Source: Dehalococcoidia bacterium (GTDB taxonomy: Bacteria; Chloroflexota; Dehalococcoidia; Lucifugimonadales; UBA1123). Taken from it: DNA of 41,164 nucleotides. The number at the start of each line of letters is the position of its first letter. Within the stretch, counting starts at the first letter, position 1. Positions 1 through 8,779 of the stretch are shown here, one piece after another. The DNA lies in the NCBI GenBank assembly GCA_009838465.1, contig VXRN01000043.1, positions 1 through 41,164 of the forward strand. The letters run 5' to 3'. The position numbers and the translations under genes are program-made. The notes below the pieces were generated by a model. That model was not told the DNA's origin. It worked only from the letters and a program-made list of their open reading frames with translations, and did no database searches.

Positions 1-2
1 AC

Positions 3-200
3 TCCAACGACCCAGTGGAAACCGCCTACACAGCATTTTTCTGCAGCCTGCTAGAGGATAGGATCGCGTACATGAGCGAGCAGTCCGAGTCGCCGGAAGC
101 GCAGGAGATATCGCTGCGGCTGCTGCGTCATTTCGCGTCCGCCGTGCATCACCGCAAGTACCAGGGGATAGATATAGTGACGGTCGAAGTGCCGCGCTAG
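3..200 (+). CDS. 3' end of an unidentified protein (partial)
   Basis: The reading frame is open from the left window edge to a TAG at 198-200, so this is most likely the C-terminal 65 or so residues of a gene starting outside the window. A GTG at 15 could act as a start but no ribosome binding site can be judged. The piece is soluble and mostly helical-looking, with an acidic middle (SEQSESPEAQE) and a basic patch (HHRKYQG) near the end. I do not recognise a family. It is separated from rpsL by about 300 bases with a promoter, so it is probably not part of the ribosomal transcript. Confidence 0.5.
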   Translation, partial: SNDPVETAYTAFFCSLLEDRIAYMSEQSESPEAQEISLRLLRHFASAVHHRKYQGIDIVTVEVPR

Positions 201-257
201 CGTCAAGGGGAAGGGACTTCAGGAAGTTACTTTCGGTTATTTCCCGATACTGCTTCT

Positions 258-299
258 GTCGTTCGCCCTGAGCTTGTCGAAGGGTCACCACGAACGGAC
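258..299. repeat. Intergenic repeat, GTTCGCCCTGAGC family, copy 1
   Basis: The stretch carries the cores GTTCGCCCTGAGCTTGTCGA and CACCACGAACGGAC. The same cores recur, partly in the opposite orientation, at 24564-24628. Short palindromic repeats with this core occur between genes in many bacterial genomes; here it sits between the upstream gene and the rpsL promoter. Confidence 0.6.
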
Positions 300-393
300 T
301 TGGTTTAATTGGTTGATAATCGAAAGACCCTGGACTTCAGGGACGAGGTTTTTGCGATCGGGTTAGATTCGGGTTAAATTGAAGTTTTAGAAT

Positions 394-422
394 TTGACAT
401 GCAACTTGCAGGTTGCTACCAT
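394..422 (+). promoter_or_regulatory. Probable sigma-70-type promoter of the rpsL transcript
   Basis: A perfect -35 box TTGACA (394-399) is followed by a 17-base spacer and TACCAT (417-422), which matches four of six bases of TATAAT. It lies about 75 bases upstream of rpsL in an AT-richer gap. A small perfect inverted repeat, CGCCA-ATTG-TGGCG (433-446), falls in the predicted leader and could form a weak hairpin. The same -10 hexamer appears in the candidate prfA promoter. Confidence 0.65.
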
Positions 423-496
423 TACTCACTGTCGCCAATTGTGGCGGCATGTGTGTTTGTGATTCAAATTTCCCTGAAGATTAACAAGGATTTGTA

Positions 497-919
497 ATGC
501 CCACTGTTAACCAACTGGTGCGAAAACCGCGACGCTCGAAGGGCAAGAAGGATAAGGCTCCGGCCCTCCGGTATTCCTTTAACTCGCTGAAGAATCGTGT
601 GAGCAGAGGATCGGGTTCGCCGCAGAAGCGGGGGGTGTGCGTCCAGGTGAGGACGCAGACGCCCAAGAAGCCGAACTCGGCGCTGCGGAAGGTCGCGAGG
701 GTGCGGCTGACGAACCAGATGGAAGTAACGGCCTATATTCCGGGCGAGGGGCATAACCTTCAGGAGCACTCGGTGGTGCTGATAAGGGGCGGTCGCGTGA
801 AGGACCTGCCCGGCGTTCGGTATCACGTGGTGCGCGGGACTCTGGACACTGATGGGGTGGAGGACCGGAAGCGCGGTCGCAGCAAGTACGGGGCGAAGCG
901 GGATTCTGGGGTGCGGTAG
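497..919 (+). CDS. rpsL: 30S ribosomal protein S12
   Basis: Decoding-centre protein of the small subunit. The family signature [22 protein letters not shown] and [14 protein letters not shown] is intact; the Asp in VKDLPG is the position methylthiolated by RimO in other bacteria. At 140 residues it is longer than the 124-residue proteobacterial protein because of an extra segment after APALRYS (about residues 24-38), like the insert known in Firmicutes and some other phyla, plus a short C-terminal tail. The start ATG has AAGGA (486-490) six bases upstream. First gene of the str-type cluster, followed by rpsG and fusA. Confidence 0.97.
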   Translation: MPTVNQLVRKPRRSKGKKDKAPALRYSFNSLKNRVSRGSGSPQKRGVCVQVRTQTPKKPNSALRKVARVRLTNQMEVTAYIPGEGHNLQEHSVVLIRGGRVKDLPGVRYHVVRGTLDTDGVEDRKRGRSKYGAKRDSGVR

Positions 920-922
920 CGG

Positions 923-960
923 CAATTTGGAATTAGAAATTATGAATTAAGAATTGAGTG
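923..960. repeat. AT-rich GAATT-rich intergenic sequence, copy 1
   Basis: Directly after rpsL comes an AT-rich run built of spaced GAATT/AATT blocks (GGAATTAGAAATTATGAATT). Similar runs sit at 8780-8815 before rpmC and, shorter, at 13300-13319 before rplO. They contrast with the GC-rich genes around them. Relationship between copies is by pattern, not by long identity. Confidence 0.4.
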
Positions 961-964
961 GAGG

Positions 965-1035
965 GGATCACCCTCACCCCCGTATCGGAGTACGGGGCAG
1001 GCTCTAGCCCTCTCCCGTCGAGGGAGAGGGGATTT
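965..1035. repeat. CCCTCACCC/GGGAGAGGG hairpin repeat, long form, copy 1
   Basis: The element starts CACCCTCACCC, contains an inner inverted repeat CCCGTA-TCGGAG-TACGGG, and ends in a 9-bp stem CCCTCTCCC (1008-1016) / GGGAGAGGG (1022-1030). The 3' arm lies just upstream of the rpsG ribosome binding site. Other copies: 1521-1565, 1710-1754, 3840-3907, 4319-4361, 17259-17294 (inverted) and 17715-17744. Confidence 0.75.
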
Positions 1036-1049
1036 TTGAGGAAGATGTA

Positions 1050-1520
1050 ATGGCTCGAAGACGACGAGCGGAAAGGCGCAAGGTCACGCCGGACCCGAAG
1101 TACCGGAGCGTGGAACTGGCGCATTTCATAAATTATGTAATGTTGAACGGCAAGAAGACCGTGGCGCAGCGGATAGTCTATGACGCGCTGGAGCAAGCCT
1201 CGCAGGAGGTCCGGCGACCGGAGATGGAGGTCTTTGATCAGGCGATACGCAATGCGACTCCGATGGTAGAAGTCCGGTCTCGAAGGGTGGGAGGCGCGAC
1301 GTACCAGGTTCCGGCGGAGGTCCGTCCGGAGCGAAGGCTCGCGCTGGCGATGCGCTGGATAGTCCAGGCGTCTCGCTCCCGTAAGGGGAGGCCGATGGCC
1401 CAGCGGCTCTCGGCAGAGCTGGTGGAAGCGGCCAGGGGTCAGGGCACCGCGGTAAAGCGACGTGAAGACCTGTATCGGATGGCGGAGGCCAACAGGGCAT
1501 TCGCGCATTACAGGTGGTAG
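1050..1520 (+). CDS. rpsG: 30S ribosomal protein S7
   Basis: Primary 16S rRNA binder that nucleates head assembly of the small subunit. The 156-residue length is normal, and the family motifs [34 protein letters not shown] and [10 protein letters not shown] are all present. GAGGAAG at 1038-1044 lies five bases before the ATG. It sits between rpsL and fusA as in the classical str operon; in other bacteria S7 represses this operon, but I see no identifiable operator here. A palindromic repeat occupies most of the rpsL-rpsG gap. Confidence 0.97.
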   Translation: MARRRRAERRKVTPDPKYRSVELAHFINYVMLNGKKTVAQRIVYDALEQASQEVRRPEMEVFDQAIRNATPMVEVRSRRVGGATYQVPAEVRPERRLALAMRWIVQASRSRKGRPMAQRLSAELVEAARGQGTAVKRREDLYRMAEANRAFAHYRW

Positions 1521-1565
1521 GGAATCACCCTCGCCCCAGCCATCTCCCAATCCAGGGAGATGGGG
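1521..1565. repeat. Hairpin repeat, short variant with compensatory change, copy 2
   Basis: Begins GGAATCACCCTCGCCCC and forms the stem CCATCTCCC (1540-1548) / GGGAGATGG (1555-1563). Compared with the other copies (CCCTCTCCC/GGGAGAGGG), one base has changed in each arm so that pairing is kept. Confidence 0.7.
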
Positions 1566-1657
1566 TCCATGGAATCTGCCCTTTAACTGAACAGCGGTAA
1601 TCTGGCAGAATTAAGGGCTGAATTCAGACGACGCACAAATTTTTGGCAATACGCCTC

Positions 1658-1689
1658 AGTAGGGGCGGGTTCGCAAACCCGCCCCTACT
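1658..1689. repeat. Perfect 14-bp hairpin between rpsG and fusA
   Basis: AGTAGGGGCGGGTT (1658-1671) pairs perfectly with AACCCGCCCCTACT (1676-1689) around a four-base loop CGCA. It is very GC-rich and is not followed by a T-run, so it is not a standard intrinsic terminator. Similar GTAGGGGCGGG palindromes are common intergenic repeats in Chloroflexota and cyanobacteria; no second copy is in this window. It could modulate read-through or mRNA processing between rpsG and fusA. Confidence 0.7.
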
Positions 1690-1709
1690 ACGGTTGACGG
1701 GGTAGGGTT

Positions 1710-1754
1710 GGATCACCCTCACCCTAACCCTCTCCCATCAGGGCAGAGGGAATT
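1710..1754. repeat. Hairpin repeat, short form, copy 3
   Basis: GGATCACCCTCACCCTAACC and CTCTCCC are followed by a slightly degraded 3' arm GGGCAGAGGG that ends four bases before the first possible fusA start. The purine-rich arm (GAGGG, 1746-1750) would serve as the ribosome binding site for that start. Confidence 0.7.
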
Positions 1755-3827
1755 ATGAAGGAAGACATGAATAACGGAGTGCTTGAAAACACCCGAAACA
1801 TCGGGTTCATAGCCCATATTGACGCCGGTAAGACGACGGTCACCGAGCGTGTGCTCTACTTCGCCGGAAGGATCTACAAGATAGGCGGAGTTGACGAAGG
1901 CACCACGGCCATGGACTGGATGGCGCAGGAGCGAGAGCGAGGCATTACGATTACATCGGCTGCTACCACTTGTTCGTGGAAGCAGTATGCCGTAAATATC
2001 ATTGACACTCCCGGGCACGTTGACTTCACCGCCGAGGTGGAGAGAAGCCTCCGCATACTAGACGGAGGCGTTGTTGTATTTGACGCGGTAGCGGGCGTGC
2101 AGCCGCAGTCCGAGACCGTATGGCGACAGGCAGACAAGTACGATGTCCCCCGCATTTGCTTCATCAACAAGATGGACAGAGTGGGGGCAAGTTTTTCCAG
2201 GGCGATTGACTCTATCGCGCACAGGCTGGACGCTAATCCGGTCGCCATACAGATACCCATCGGGGAAGAGGATGAGTTCCGGGGCGTGATTGACCTGGTG
2301 GACGAAAAGGCCATCTTCTATGACGAGGAAGGGCCGGTCGTGCCGCGTGAAGCGCCTGTTCCGGAAGAGATGATCGAGGAGTTCAGGGACTATCGCAATG
2401 CCCTGGTGGAAAAGGTCGCAGAGACCGACGACGACCTGATTATCAAGTACCTGGAAGACGATGAGATAACGAAGGATGAGATAAAGGGCGCTTTGCGAAA
2501 GGCCACGCTCGGTTATAAGATCGTGCCTGTACTTTGCGGCACCGCACTCAGGCATCGAGGCATCCAGCCCCTTCTCGACGCAATCGGCGACTATCTTCCC
2601 TCCCCCCTCGACGTTCCCCCCACCGAAGGCCACTCCTACCTCACTCAAGATCCCGCGACCAGGCATCCCGAAGACCCGGATTCTGGGTTCGCGGCGCTCG
2701 CGTTCAAGACGGTCTCGGACCCGTACATAGGCCGGTTGGTCTATTTCCGCGTATATTCGGGGAGCGCGAAGAGCGGCTCGATGGTGTTCAACGCGACAAA
2801 GGGGCGCAGGGAGCGGCTGGGCAGGCTGGTGCAGATGCACGCCAACCGCCGCGAGGAGATAGAAGAGGTCGCTGCCGGCCAGATCGTGGCGGCGGTGGGT
2901 TTGAAAGAGACGACTACGGGCGACACCATCTGCGGCAGCGCGGATGACGCGGTGGTATTGGAGACAATTACATTCCCCGATCCTGTGGTCTCGGTCGCAA
3001 TCGAGCCGAGGTCCAGGGGCGACCAGGACAAGCTGTCGGACTCGCTGGTAAGCATGTCGGACGAGGACCCGACGTTCAAGGTGAACTACGATGGTGAGAC
3101 CGGGCAGACGGTCATATCGGGCATGGGCGAACTGCACCTGGACATCATAGTGGACAGGATCAAGCGCGAGTTCAGCGTCGAGGCGAACGTGGGGAGGCCG
3201 AGGGTGTCGTACCGCGAGACGGTGGGCGCGCAGGCGAGAGCCGAGGGACGCTTCGTCAGGCAGACGGGCGGACACGGCCAGTACGGCCACGTTTGGATGG
3301 AGATCGAACCCCTCGAAAGAGGGAGCGGCATTCAGTTTGAGAACAGGACAAGCGGCGGCGTCATTCCGCAGGAGTTCATTTCCTCAGTAGAAGATGGAGC
3401 GCGTGACGCGCTGAAGACGGGCCCGTTGTCCGGCTTCCCGGTGGTTGACGCGAAGATGACGCTGATTGACGGAAGCTATCACGAGGTTGACTCGTCCAAG
3501 ATGAGCTTCCAGATTGCGGGTTCGATGGCCGCGAAGTCTCTGGTGTCTCGCGGCAAGCCGATTATGCTCGAGCCGGTGATGAAGCTCGAGGTCGTAACTC
3601 CGGGCGAGTTCCTGGGCGACGTCCTTGGGGATCTGGGCCGCAGACGCGCGCAGATAACGAACATCGAGGGCGAGGGCGACATCCAGTCGGCGCGAGCGGT
3701 CATTCCGCTTGCGGAGAGTTTCGGATACGCGAACGCGCTGAGATCGCTTACGCAGGGTCGCGCCAGCTACACGATGGAATTCGACAACTACGTAGAGGTG
3801 GCGAAGGAACTGGTGGAGGCCTATTAG
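1755..3827 (+). CDS. fusA: Elongation factor G
   Basis: GTPase that drives tRNA and mRNA translocation and, with RRF, ribosome recycling. The 690-residue length is normal. The G domain shows AHIDAGKTT (G1, about residues 20-28), RGITITSAA (switch I), DTPGHVDF (G3) and NKMD (G4); domain IV has GGHGQYGHV and the C-terminal domain [15 protein letters not shown]. Two starts are possible: ATG 1755, whose binding site would come from the upstream repeat arm, and ATG 1767 ([11 protein letters not shown]), preceded by AAGGA at 1758-1762. The second would give 686 residues; I keep the longer one but consider both plausible. Third gene of the str cluster. Confidence 0.97.
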   Translation: MKEDMNNGVLENTRNIGFIAHIDAGKTTVTERVLYFAGRIYKIGGVDEGTTAMDWMAQERERGITITSAATTCSWKQYAVNIIDTPGHVDFTAEVERSLRILDGGVVVFDAVAGVQPQSETVWRQADKYDVPRICFINKMDRVGASFSRAIDSIAHRLDANPVAIQIPIGEEDEFRGVIDLVDEKAIFYDEEGPVVPREAPVPEEMIEEFRDYRNALVEKVAETDDDLIIKYLEDDEITKDEIKGALRKATLGYKIVPVLCGTALRHRGIQPLLDAIGDYLPSPLDVPPTEGHSYLTQDPATRHPEDPDSGFAALAFKTVSDPYIGRLVYFRVYSGSAKSGSMVFNATKGRRERLGRLVQMHANRREEIEEVAAGQIVAAVGLKETTTGDTICGSADDAVVLETITFPDPVVSVAIEPRSRGDQDKLSDSLVSMSDEDPTFKVNYDGETGQTVISGMGELHLDIIVDRIKREFSVEANVGRPRVSYRETVGAQARAEGRFVRQTGGHGQYGHVWMEIEPLERGSGIQFENRTSGGVIPQEFISSVEDGARDALKTGPLSGFPVVDAKMTLIDGSYHEVDSSKMSFQIAGSMAAKSLVSRGKPIMLEPVMKLEVVTPGEFLGDVLGDLGRRRAQITNIEGEGDIQSARAVIPLAESFGYANALRSLTQGRASYTMEFDNYVEVAKELVEAY

Positions 3828-3839
3828 GGATGTGAGGGG

Positions 3840-3907
3840 TCGCCCTCACCCCCGTATCGGAATACGGGGCAGGCTCTAACCTTCTCCCATCAAGGGAGAG
3901 GGGATTT
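3840..3907. repeat. Hairpin repeat, long form, copy 4
   Basis: Nearly the same as the 965-1035 copy, including the inner inverted repeat CCCGTA-TCGGAA-TACGGG. The terminal stem is CTTCTCCC/GGGAGAGG, with one T-G wobble pair. It fills the fusA-rpsJ gap. Confidence 0.75.
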
Positions 3908-3940
3908 AACGGATATGAAGTTGTACCAAGCAGGTATGTG

Positions 3941-4258
3941 ATGGTAACAGAGAGTCAACAGAAGATACGGATAATCCTGAAGGCGTTTGAGCACAGGATT
4001 CTGGACCAGTCCGCGGGCCAGATCGTCGAGGCGGCGGAGCGCACAGGTGCCAGGGTTTCCGGGCCGGTGCCGCTGCCCACGTCCAAGAAGCGGTTTTGCG
4101 TCATCAGGTCTCCGCACATAGATAAGGACTCCAGAGAGCATTTCGAGATAAGGACTCACAACCGTCTTATCGAGATTCTGGAGCCTACGTCCAAGACGAT
4201 TGACCAGCTCACCAGGCTGAACGTACCGGCCGGAGTGGATATTCAGATAAAGCTATAG
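3941..4258 (+). CDS. rpsJ: 30S ribosomal protein S10
   Basis: Small-subunit head protein, also NusE, a partner of NusB in antitermination. Contains [17 protein letters not shown], the flexible-loop region [19 protein letters not shown], and the C-terminal [13 protein letters not shown]. From ATG 3941 the product is 105 residues; an in-frame GTG at 3938 adds one Met. GCAGG just upstream fits ATG 3941. First gene of the S10 cluster, followed by rplC. Confidence 0.96.
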   Translation: MVTESQQKIRIILKAFEHRILDQSAGQIVEAAERTGARVSGPVPLPTSKKRFCVIRSPHIDKDSREHFEIRTHNRLIEILEPTSKTIDQLTRLNVPAGVDIQIKL

Positions 4259-4318
4259 GCCATCCTCGCTCGCCGAGTGTGAGGGGTTTTGTATAGAGAC
4301 AAGCGGCGGGTAGTAGGG

Positions 4319-4361
4319 GTTCACCCTCACCCTAGCCCTCTCCCATCAATGGAGAGGGGAG
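4319..4361. repeat. Hairpin repeat, short form, copy 5
   Basis: TTCACCCTCACCCTAGCCCT and CTCCC, then TGGAGAGGGGA. It lies about 30 bases before the rplC start in the rpsJ-rplC gap, where a classical S10-S3 spacing would be much shorter. Confidence 0.7.
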
Positions 4362-4392
4362 AAAATTTGAGTCAGAAACGGCAAGAGTTGAG

Positions 4393-5034
4393 ATGCCAGT
4401 ACACGGAATTATCGGAAAGAAGATAGGAACGACCCAGATGTTCCGAGAGGACGGAAGGGCGGATGCGGTCACGGTCATACAGGCCGGGCCCTGCACGGTA
4501 ACGCAGGTAAAGACCGAAGATACGGACGGCTACGTCGGAGTGCAGCTCGGATACGAGGAAGCGAAGTCGCTGAACAGGCCGGAAGCCGGCCACTTGAAGG
4601 GCGTGGATAAGAATTTCCAGTTTCTTCGGGAGTTTGGCGTAGATGACGTGTCTGAAGTGGAGCTGGGCCAGGCGATAGATGTCAGCCTGTTCAGCGCTGG
4701 CGACCTGATTGACGCGACGGCGGACTCGAAAGGCCGGGGCTTCCAGGGCGGCGTGAAGCGGTACAACTTCCGCGGCGGCCCGAAGACGCACGGCCAGTCG
4801 GACAGGCATCGCGCTCCCGGTTCGGTGGGCGCGGGAAGCACGCCCGGCAAGGTTATCAAGGGCCTGCGAATGGCAGGACATATGGGCAGCCAGCGAGTGA
4901 CGGTACGCAAGCTGGAAGTCATCGAGGCGGACACGGACCGCAATCTCATTTTCATTAAGGGCGCGGTACCCGGGTCCAGGAACTCGCTCGTGCTGTTGAA
5001 GCGGTCGGGATCCAGGAAGCGGAAGTTGCGATAG
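4393..5034 (+). CDS. rplC: 50S ribosomal protein L3
   Basis: Primary 23S rRNA binder near the peptidyl-transferase centre. Begins GIIGKKIGTTQMF and carries the loop FQGGVKRYNFRGGPKTHGQS and the signature HRAPGSVGAG followed by TPGKVIKGLRMAGHMG. At 213 residues it has the normal length. The Gln in the THGQS loop is the position N5-methylated by PrmB in enterobacteria. GTTGAG upstream is only a weak ribosome binding site. Confidence 0.97.
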   Translation: MPVHGIIGKKIGTTQMFREDGRADAVTVIQAGPCTVTQVKTEDTDGYVGVQLGYEEAKSLNRPEAGHLKGVDKNFQFLREFGVDDVSEVELGQAIDVSLFSAGDLIDATADSKGRGFQGGVKRYNFRGGPKTHGQSDRHRAPGSVGAGSTPGKVIKGLRMAGHMGSQRVTVRKLEVIEADTDRNLIFIKGAVPGSRNSLVLLKRSGSRKRKLR

Positions 5035-5051
5035 CAGTCTGTCGGAATTGA

Positions 5052-5105
5052 TATGGATTGCCGAGCGGCGAGCCCTTCGGGGTTCCCGCTTTCGCGGGAA
5101 TGACG
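5052..5105. repeat. 54-bp exact repeat, copy 1
   Basis: Starts TATGGATTGCCGAGCGGCGA and ends with the inverted repeat TTCCCGC-TTTC-GCGGGAA then TGACG. The same 54 bases recur exactly at 10742-10795. It lies in the rplC-rplD gap. Confidence 0.85.
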
Positions 5106-5132
5106 AAATAGATTTGAAACGAGAACATCAAA

Positions 5133-5801
5133 GTGGAACTGCAACTTAGAAATATAAGCGGCGAAGTTACCGGCAGTATCGAAGTCCGGGACGACGTATT
5201 CGGCGCGAAACTGAACCCGGCGTTGATTCACCAGGCTCTGGTCGGTCAGTTGGCCAACCGGCGACAGGGTACGGCCAAGACGAAGACGCGCGCGGAGGTG
5301 TCGGGGGGCGGCGCGAAGCCGAGGCCCCAGAAGTACACGGGTCGTTCGCGGCAGGGGTCTATCCGTTCGCCGATATGGAAGGGCGGCGGCGTTACCTTCG
5401 GGCCGAGGCCAAGAAGCTATAAGCACCGCACTCCGAAGCGGATGCGCCGGAGCGCGCTGATAAGCGCGCTGTCGGGGAAGGCGAGAGAGGGCAGCCTGGT
5501 CGTGGTGAACAATTTCGACGTTCCCGAAGCCAGGACTAAGGCGGTCTCGGAAGCTCTCAGCAACTTGGGGGCAGGCGCCTCGGTGCTGCTGGTGGCGGAC
5601 GGCGCGAGCGCTGAAGTCCTGCGGGCCGCCCGGAACATCCCGCGTCTCAAGATGGGGCCGAGTCACACTCTGAATACGATTGATCTGCTGAACCATCGCA
5701 CCGTGATAATGACCGAGCAGGCGGTGAGGAACGCAGAAGATATCTGGGGCGGCAGGTTCGAGCGCAAGCGGGTCGCGGTATCCGCAGGGGTGGAGGAATA
5801 G
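5133..5801 (+). CDS. rplD: 50S ribosomal protein L4
   Basis: Large-subunit protein that lines the exit tunnel; in enterobacteria it also represses the S10 operon. The central tunnel loop shows TKTRAEVSGGGAKPRPQK, GTGR-like YTGRSRQGSIRSP, and GGGVTFGPRPRSY. The C-terminal half has the usual Rossmann-like ending (LNTIDLLNHRTVIMTEQAV). Length is 222 residues. The start is a GTG at 5133, preceded by GAGAAC; no ATG is better placed. Downstream rplW starts three bases after the stop. Confidence 0.96.
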   Translation: MELQLRNISGEVTGSIEVRDDVFGAKLNPALIHQALVGQLANRRQGTAKTKTRAEVSGGGAKPRPQKYTGRSRQGSIRSPIWKGGGVTFGPRPRSYKHRTPKRMRRSALISALSGKAREGSLVVVNNFDVPEARTKAVSEALSNLGAGASVLLVADGASAEVLRAARNIPRLKMGPSHTLNTIDLLNHRTVIMTEQAVRNAEDIWGGRFERKRVAVSAGVEE

Positions 5802-5804
5802 GCG

Positions 5805-6095
5805 ATGGACTTGCATCCGTTCGAGATTATTCGACGCCCAGTCGTAACCGAGAGCAGCACATTCCTGCAGGACAGCGGGCGTTATACGTTCGAGGTGGCG
5901 GTTTCGGCCACCAAGCACCAGGTCAAGGAGGCCGTCGAAGAAGCCTTCAACGTTGAGGTGCTGAAGGTAAACACCATGATGGTGAAGGGCAAGCGGAAGC
6001 GGATGGGGCCTCGCTTCGCAACCTCCAAGAACTGGAAGAAGGCTATCGTCCAGCTTGCTCCCGGCAACTCTATAACCATATTCGAGGGCGTGTAG
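5805..6095 (+). CDS. rplW: 50S ribosomal protein L23
   Basis: Exit-tunnel rim protein, docking site for trigger factor, SRP and the Sec machinery. Shows [11 protein letters not shown] and the conserved [19 protein letters not shown] segment. 96 residues, normal length. It begins three bases after rplD and ends two bases before rplB, so translation is probably coupled. Confidence 0.96.
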   Translation: MDLHPFEIIRRPVVTESSTFLQDSGRYTFEVAVSATKHQVKEAVEEAFNVEVLKVNTMMVKGKRKRMGPRFATSKNWKKAIVQLAPGNSITIFEGV

Positions 6096-6097
6096 AT

Positions 6098-6928
6098 ATG
6101 CCTCTTAAAGTACAAAAACCTATGACGCCGGGCCAGCGCGGCCAGATACGTCAGACAACCGACGATATTACCGCGTCGAAGCCCAAGAAATCTCTGCTGA
6201 AGCCGCTGAAGAAGCGTTCCGGCAGAAATCACCAGGGGCGCATTACGGTGCGACACAGGGGCGGCGGACACAAGCGTCGCTACAGGGTAATTGATTTCAA
6301 GCGGGACAAGCCGGGAGTTCCCGGGGAGGTCGCCTCGATAGAGTACGACCCCAATCGCTCTTCCCGCATCGCGCTGATCAAGTACCCTGACGGGGACTGG
6401 CGCTACATCCTTGCTCCGAACGGCCTGGAAGTGGGCGCGACCGTGGAGGCGGGAGAGCGGGCCGAGATAAGGGTCGGCAACGCGCTGCCTCTGAGGGCTA
6501 TACCGGCAGGTACTCAGGTGCACAACGTAGAGCTGCATATCGGACAGGGCGGCCAGATTGTTCGCGGCGCGGGAACCAGCGCCCAGGTTCTGGCGAAAGA
6601 GGGCAGATACACTCTTCTGAGGCTCCCGTCCGGCGAAATGCGGAACGTCCTGAGCGACTGCATGGCGACCGTGGGGCAGCTCAGCGCGCTCGATCACAAG
6701 AACACGAAACTCGGCAAGGCGGGCCGCAAGAGGCATCTGGGGCGTCGCCCCGAGGTCCGAGGTGTGGTCATGTCGCCGAGAGACCATCCGCACGGCGGCG
6801 GCGAAGGCCGTTCGCCCATCGGGATGCCGAGTCCGAAGACGCCATGGGGCAAGCCCGCGCTCGGGTACAGGACTCGGAAGAACAAGCGCACGGACAGGTT
6901 CATCGTCCGGCGCAGGTACAACAGGTAA
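6098..6928 (+). CDS. rplB: 50S ribosomal protein L2
   Basis: Required for subunit association and peptidyl transfer. At 276 residues it has normal length, with [20 protein letters not shown] (about residues 41-60), an SH3-like second domain, and the C-terminal motif HPHGGGEG (about 230-237) whose first His is the functionally important one in E. coli. Ends with the basic [14 protein letters not shown]. Starts two bases after rplW. Confidence 0.97.
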   Translation: MPLKVQKPMTPGQRGQIRQTTDDITASKPKKSLLKPLKKRSGRNHQGRITVRHRGGGHKRRYRVIDFKRDKPGVPGEVASIEYDPNRSSRIALIKYPDGDWRYILAPNGLEVGATVEAGERAEIRVGNALPLRAIPAGTQVHNVELHIGQGGQIVRGAGTSAQVLAKEGRYTLLRLPSGEMRNVLSDCMATVGQLSALDHKNTKLGKAGRKRHLGRRPEVRGVVMSPRDHPHGGGEGRSPIGMPSPKTPWGKPALGYRTRKNKRTDRFIVRRRYNR

Positions 6929-6979
6929 GATTGCGCGCGGCCTGGTGGGGGTCGCCGGAAATTCAGCGAGGAATGGAAG

Positions 6980-7264
6980 ATGTCGAGGTCTATCAAAAAG
7001 GGCCCGTTCGTGGACGAAAAGCTGTCGAAGAAGGTGGATGCCGCGAGACGGAGCAGCGCTCAGCAGGTGATACGCACCTGGTCGAGGGCTTCCACCATCA
7101 TGCCGGATATGCTCGGGCTGACAATAGCGGTGCACGACGGCAGACGTCACGTGCCGCTGTTCATCACGGAGAACATGGTGGGGCATAAGCTGGGCGAGTT
7201 CGCGCCGACACGCACGTTCCGCGGCCATTCATCCAAGTCCGAGCGCGCCTCGGCAGTGAGATAG
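6980..7264 (+). CDS. rpsS: 30S ribosomal protein S19
   Basis: Head protein that contacts the A-site finger and forms a complex with S13. Family motifs [27 protein letters not shown], and [13 protein letters not shown] are all present in 94 residues. GAGGAATGGAAG lies shortly upstream of the ATG. Classical position between rplB and rplV. Confidence 0.97.
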   Translation: MSRSIKKGPFVDEKLSKKVDAARRSSAQQVIRTWSRASTIMPDMLGLTIAVHDGRRHVPLFITENMVGHKLGEFAPTRTFRGHSSKSERASAVR

Positions 7265-7274
7265 GGGAGCGGAA

Positions 7275-7616
7275 ATGCCTATCAGCGCAACAGCCAAGAA
7301 TACCGGCATCTCCGTCAAGAAGTTGCTGCCCGTCGTTGACATGGTGCGCGGAATGAATGTCGAAGAAGCATTGGACGCGCTGACGTTCCAGCCCACCGTG
7401 GCGGCTTCGCACGTGGCGAAGGTGGTGAGGTCTGCGGCGGCCAACGCCGAGAACGAGATATTCGCCCGACCGGCGGACCTGGTGATAACCGAAATTTACG
7501 CGAACCAGGCGACCAGCCTGAAGAGATTCCGAGCCAGGGCGCGAGGTCGCGCCTCCAGAATACTGAAGCGCAGCAGCCACATTACGGTGGTAGTGGACGA
7601 GATCGAGGAGCTATAG
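7275..7616 (+). CDS. rplV: 50S ribosomal protein L22
   Basis: Tunnel-constriction protein. 113 residues with VDMVRGMNVEEALDALTF near the start and the beta-hairpin region TSLKRFRARARGRASRILKRSSHITVVV near the end. It stops one base before the rpsC start, so the two are likely coupled. Confidence 0.96.
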   Translation: MPISATAKNTGISVKKLLPVVDMVRGMNVEEALDALTFQPTVAASHVAKVVRSAAANAENEIFARPADLVITEIYANQATSLKRFRARARGRASRILKRSSHITVVVDEIEEL

Positions 7617-7617
7617 C

Positions 7618-8388
7618 TTGGGCCAGAAAACTCACCCGATAGGATTCCGTCTGGGAATAGTCAAGGATTGGCAGGCGCGATGGTTCGCGCACAAGCAGGA
7701 GGACTACCGAAACCTGGTGTTCGAAGACCTCCAGATACGCAATCTGATTTCGGACAGCTACCCGGACGCGGGCATCTCGCGGGTGGACATCGAACGCAGC
7801 AACAACGACGTCACTATCACGATACATACGGCGCGCCCGGGTATCGTGATCGGACGCGGCGGACAGCGGGTCGAAGAGTTGCGCAAGGATGTCGTGGCCC
7901 TGATCAATCGGAGAGCGCGACTGAACGTGCAGGAGATCAGGCAGCCTGAACTGGACGCTTACCTGGTGGCGCGGAACGTGGCGGACCAGCTGGAGCGCAG
8001 GATCGCGTTCAGGCGGGCAATCCGACAGACGCTCACACGCACCATGCAGGCCGGAGCCGAGGGTATCAAAATTATATGCTCGGGCAGGCTGGGCGGAGCG
8101 GACATAGCGAGATCTGAAAAGGCTATGGACGGTCGTGTGCCGCTGCACACGCTGAGGGCGGACATTGACTACGGACTGGCTGAAGCGGCGACGGAGTTCG
8201 GGCGCATCGGCGTGAAGGTCTGGATATACAAGGGAGACATTCTTCCCGAGACCGCTCCTGAGCCGGAGCCGGAGGAAGAAGTGATTTCCCCAATCGAAGT
8301 AACACTGACGGCAAACCCTGAGCCTGTCGTCCAGACGGCGACGGTAGCGCAAGAGGTGGAAGGCGATGCTCCAACCCAACAGAGTTAA
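7618..8388 (+). CDS. rpsC: 30S ribosomal protein S3, with acidic C-terminal tail
   Basis: mRNA-entry-channel protein with a KH domain: [18 protein letters not shown], then [20 protein letters not shown] (KH GXXG loop) and the C-terminal domain [21 protein letters not shown]. The start codon is TTG 7618. At 256 residues it is longer than usual: the core ends around [11 protein letters not shown] (near residue 208) and about 45 residues of acidic, Val/Thr/Pro-rich tail follow. The last 23 bases overlap rplP, so the tail is partly constrained by the rplP start. Confidence 0.96.
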   Translation: MGQKTHPIGFRLGIVKDWQARWFAHKQEDYRNLVFEDLQIRNLISDSYPDAGISRVDIERSNNDVTITIHTARPGIVIGRGGQRVEELRKDVVALINRRARLNVQEIRQPELDAYLVARNVADQLERRIAFRRAIRQTLTRTMQAGAEGIKIICSGRLGGADIARSEKAMDGRVPLHTLRADIDYGLAEAATEFGRIGVKVWIYKGDILPETAPEPEPEEEVISPIEVTLTANPEPVVQTATVAQEVEGDAPTQQS

Positions 8389-8779
8389 ATTTCGGAATAT
8401 GCACAGGGGCCGACGCAAGGGCGTGTCGGTCGCGGGCAGCAAGATCAGCTTCGGCGAGTTCGGACTGAAGGCTACCGAGTCGGCGTGGGTGAGTTCGCGC
8501 CAGATCGAGGCCGCGCGCCGCGCGATGACACGCTACGCCCGTCGCGGCGGCAAGATGTGGATCCGAATCTTCCCAGACAAGAGCGTGACGGCGCGCGCGG
8601 CGGAAACCCGAATGGGCAGCGGCAAGGGCGCGGTTGATCACTGGGTGGCGGTGGTGAAGCCGGGCCGTGTTCTCTTCGAGATAGCGGGTGTGCCTGAAGA
8701 GACGGCGAAAGAGGCTCTGAGGCTAGCGTCTTCGAAGATGCCGATGGGCACCAAGATAGTCACAAGACACACGTTTTAG
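8366..8779 (+). CDS. rplP: 50S ribosomal protein L16
   Basis: Organises the A-site region of 23S rRNA. Starts [16 protein letters not shown] and has the signature [20 protein letters not shown] and [10 protein letters not shown]. 137 residues, normal. It starts inside rpsC (23-base overlap), which is a longer overlap than the usual four bases. Confidence 0.97.
   Translation: MLQPNRVKFRNMHRGRRKGVSVAGSKISFGEFGLKATESAWVSSRQIEAARRAMTRYARRGGKMWIRIFPDKSVTARAAETRMGSGKGAVDHWVAVVKPGRVLFEIAGVPEETAKEALRLASSKMPMGTKIVTRHTF

Noticed and set aside
4530..5918. Long open minus-strand frame across rplC and rplD (462 codons), and similar ones at 5882-7228, 2058-3290 and 15970-17073
   Set aside because: They lie opposite well-identified ribosomal, EF-G and map genes, have no family motifs and arise from GC-rich codon use on the coding strand.
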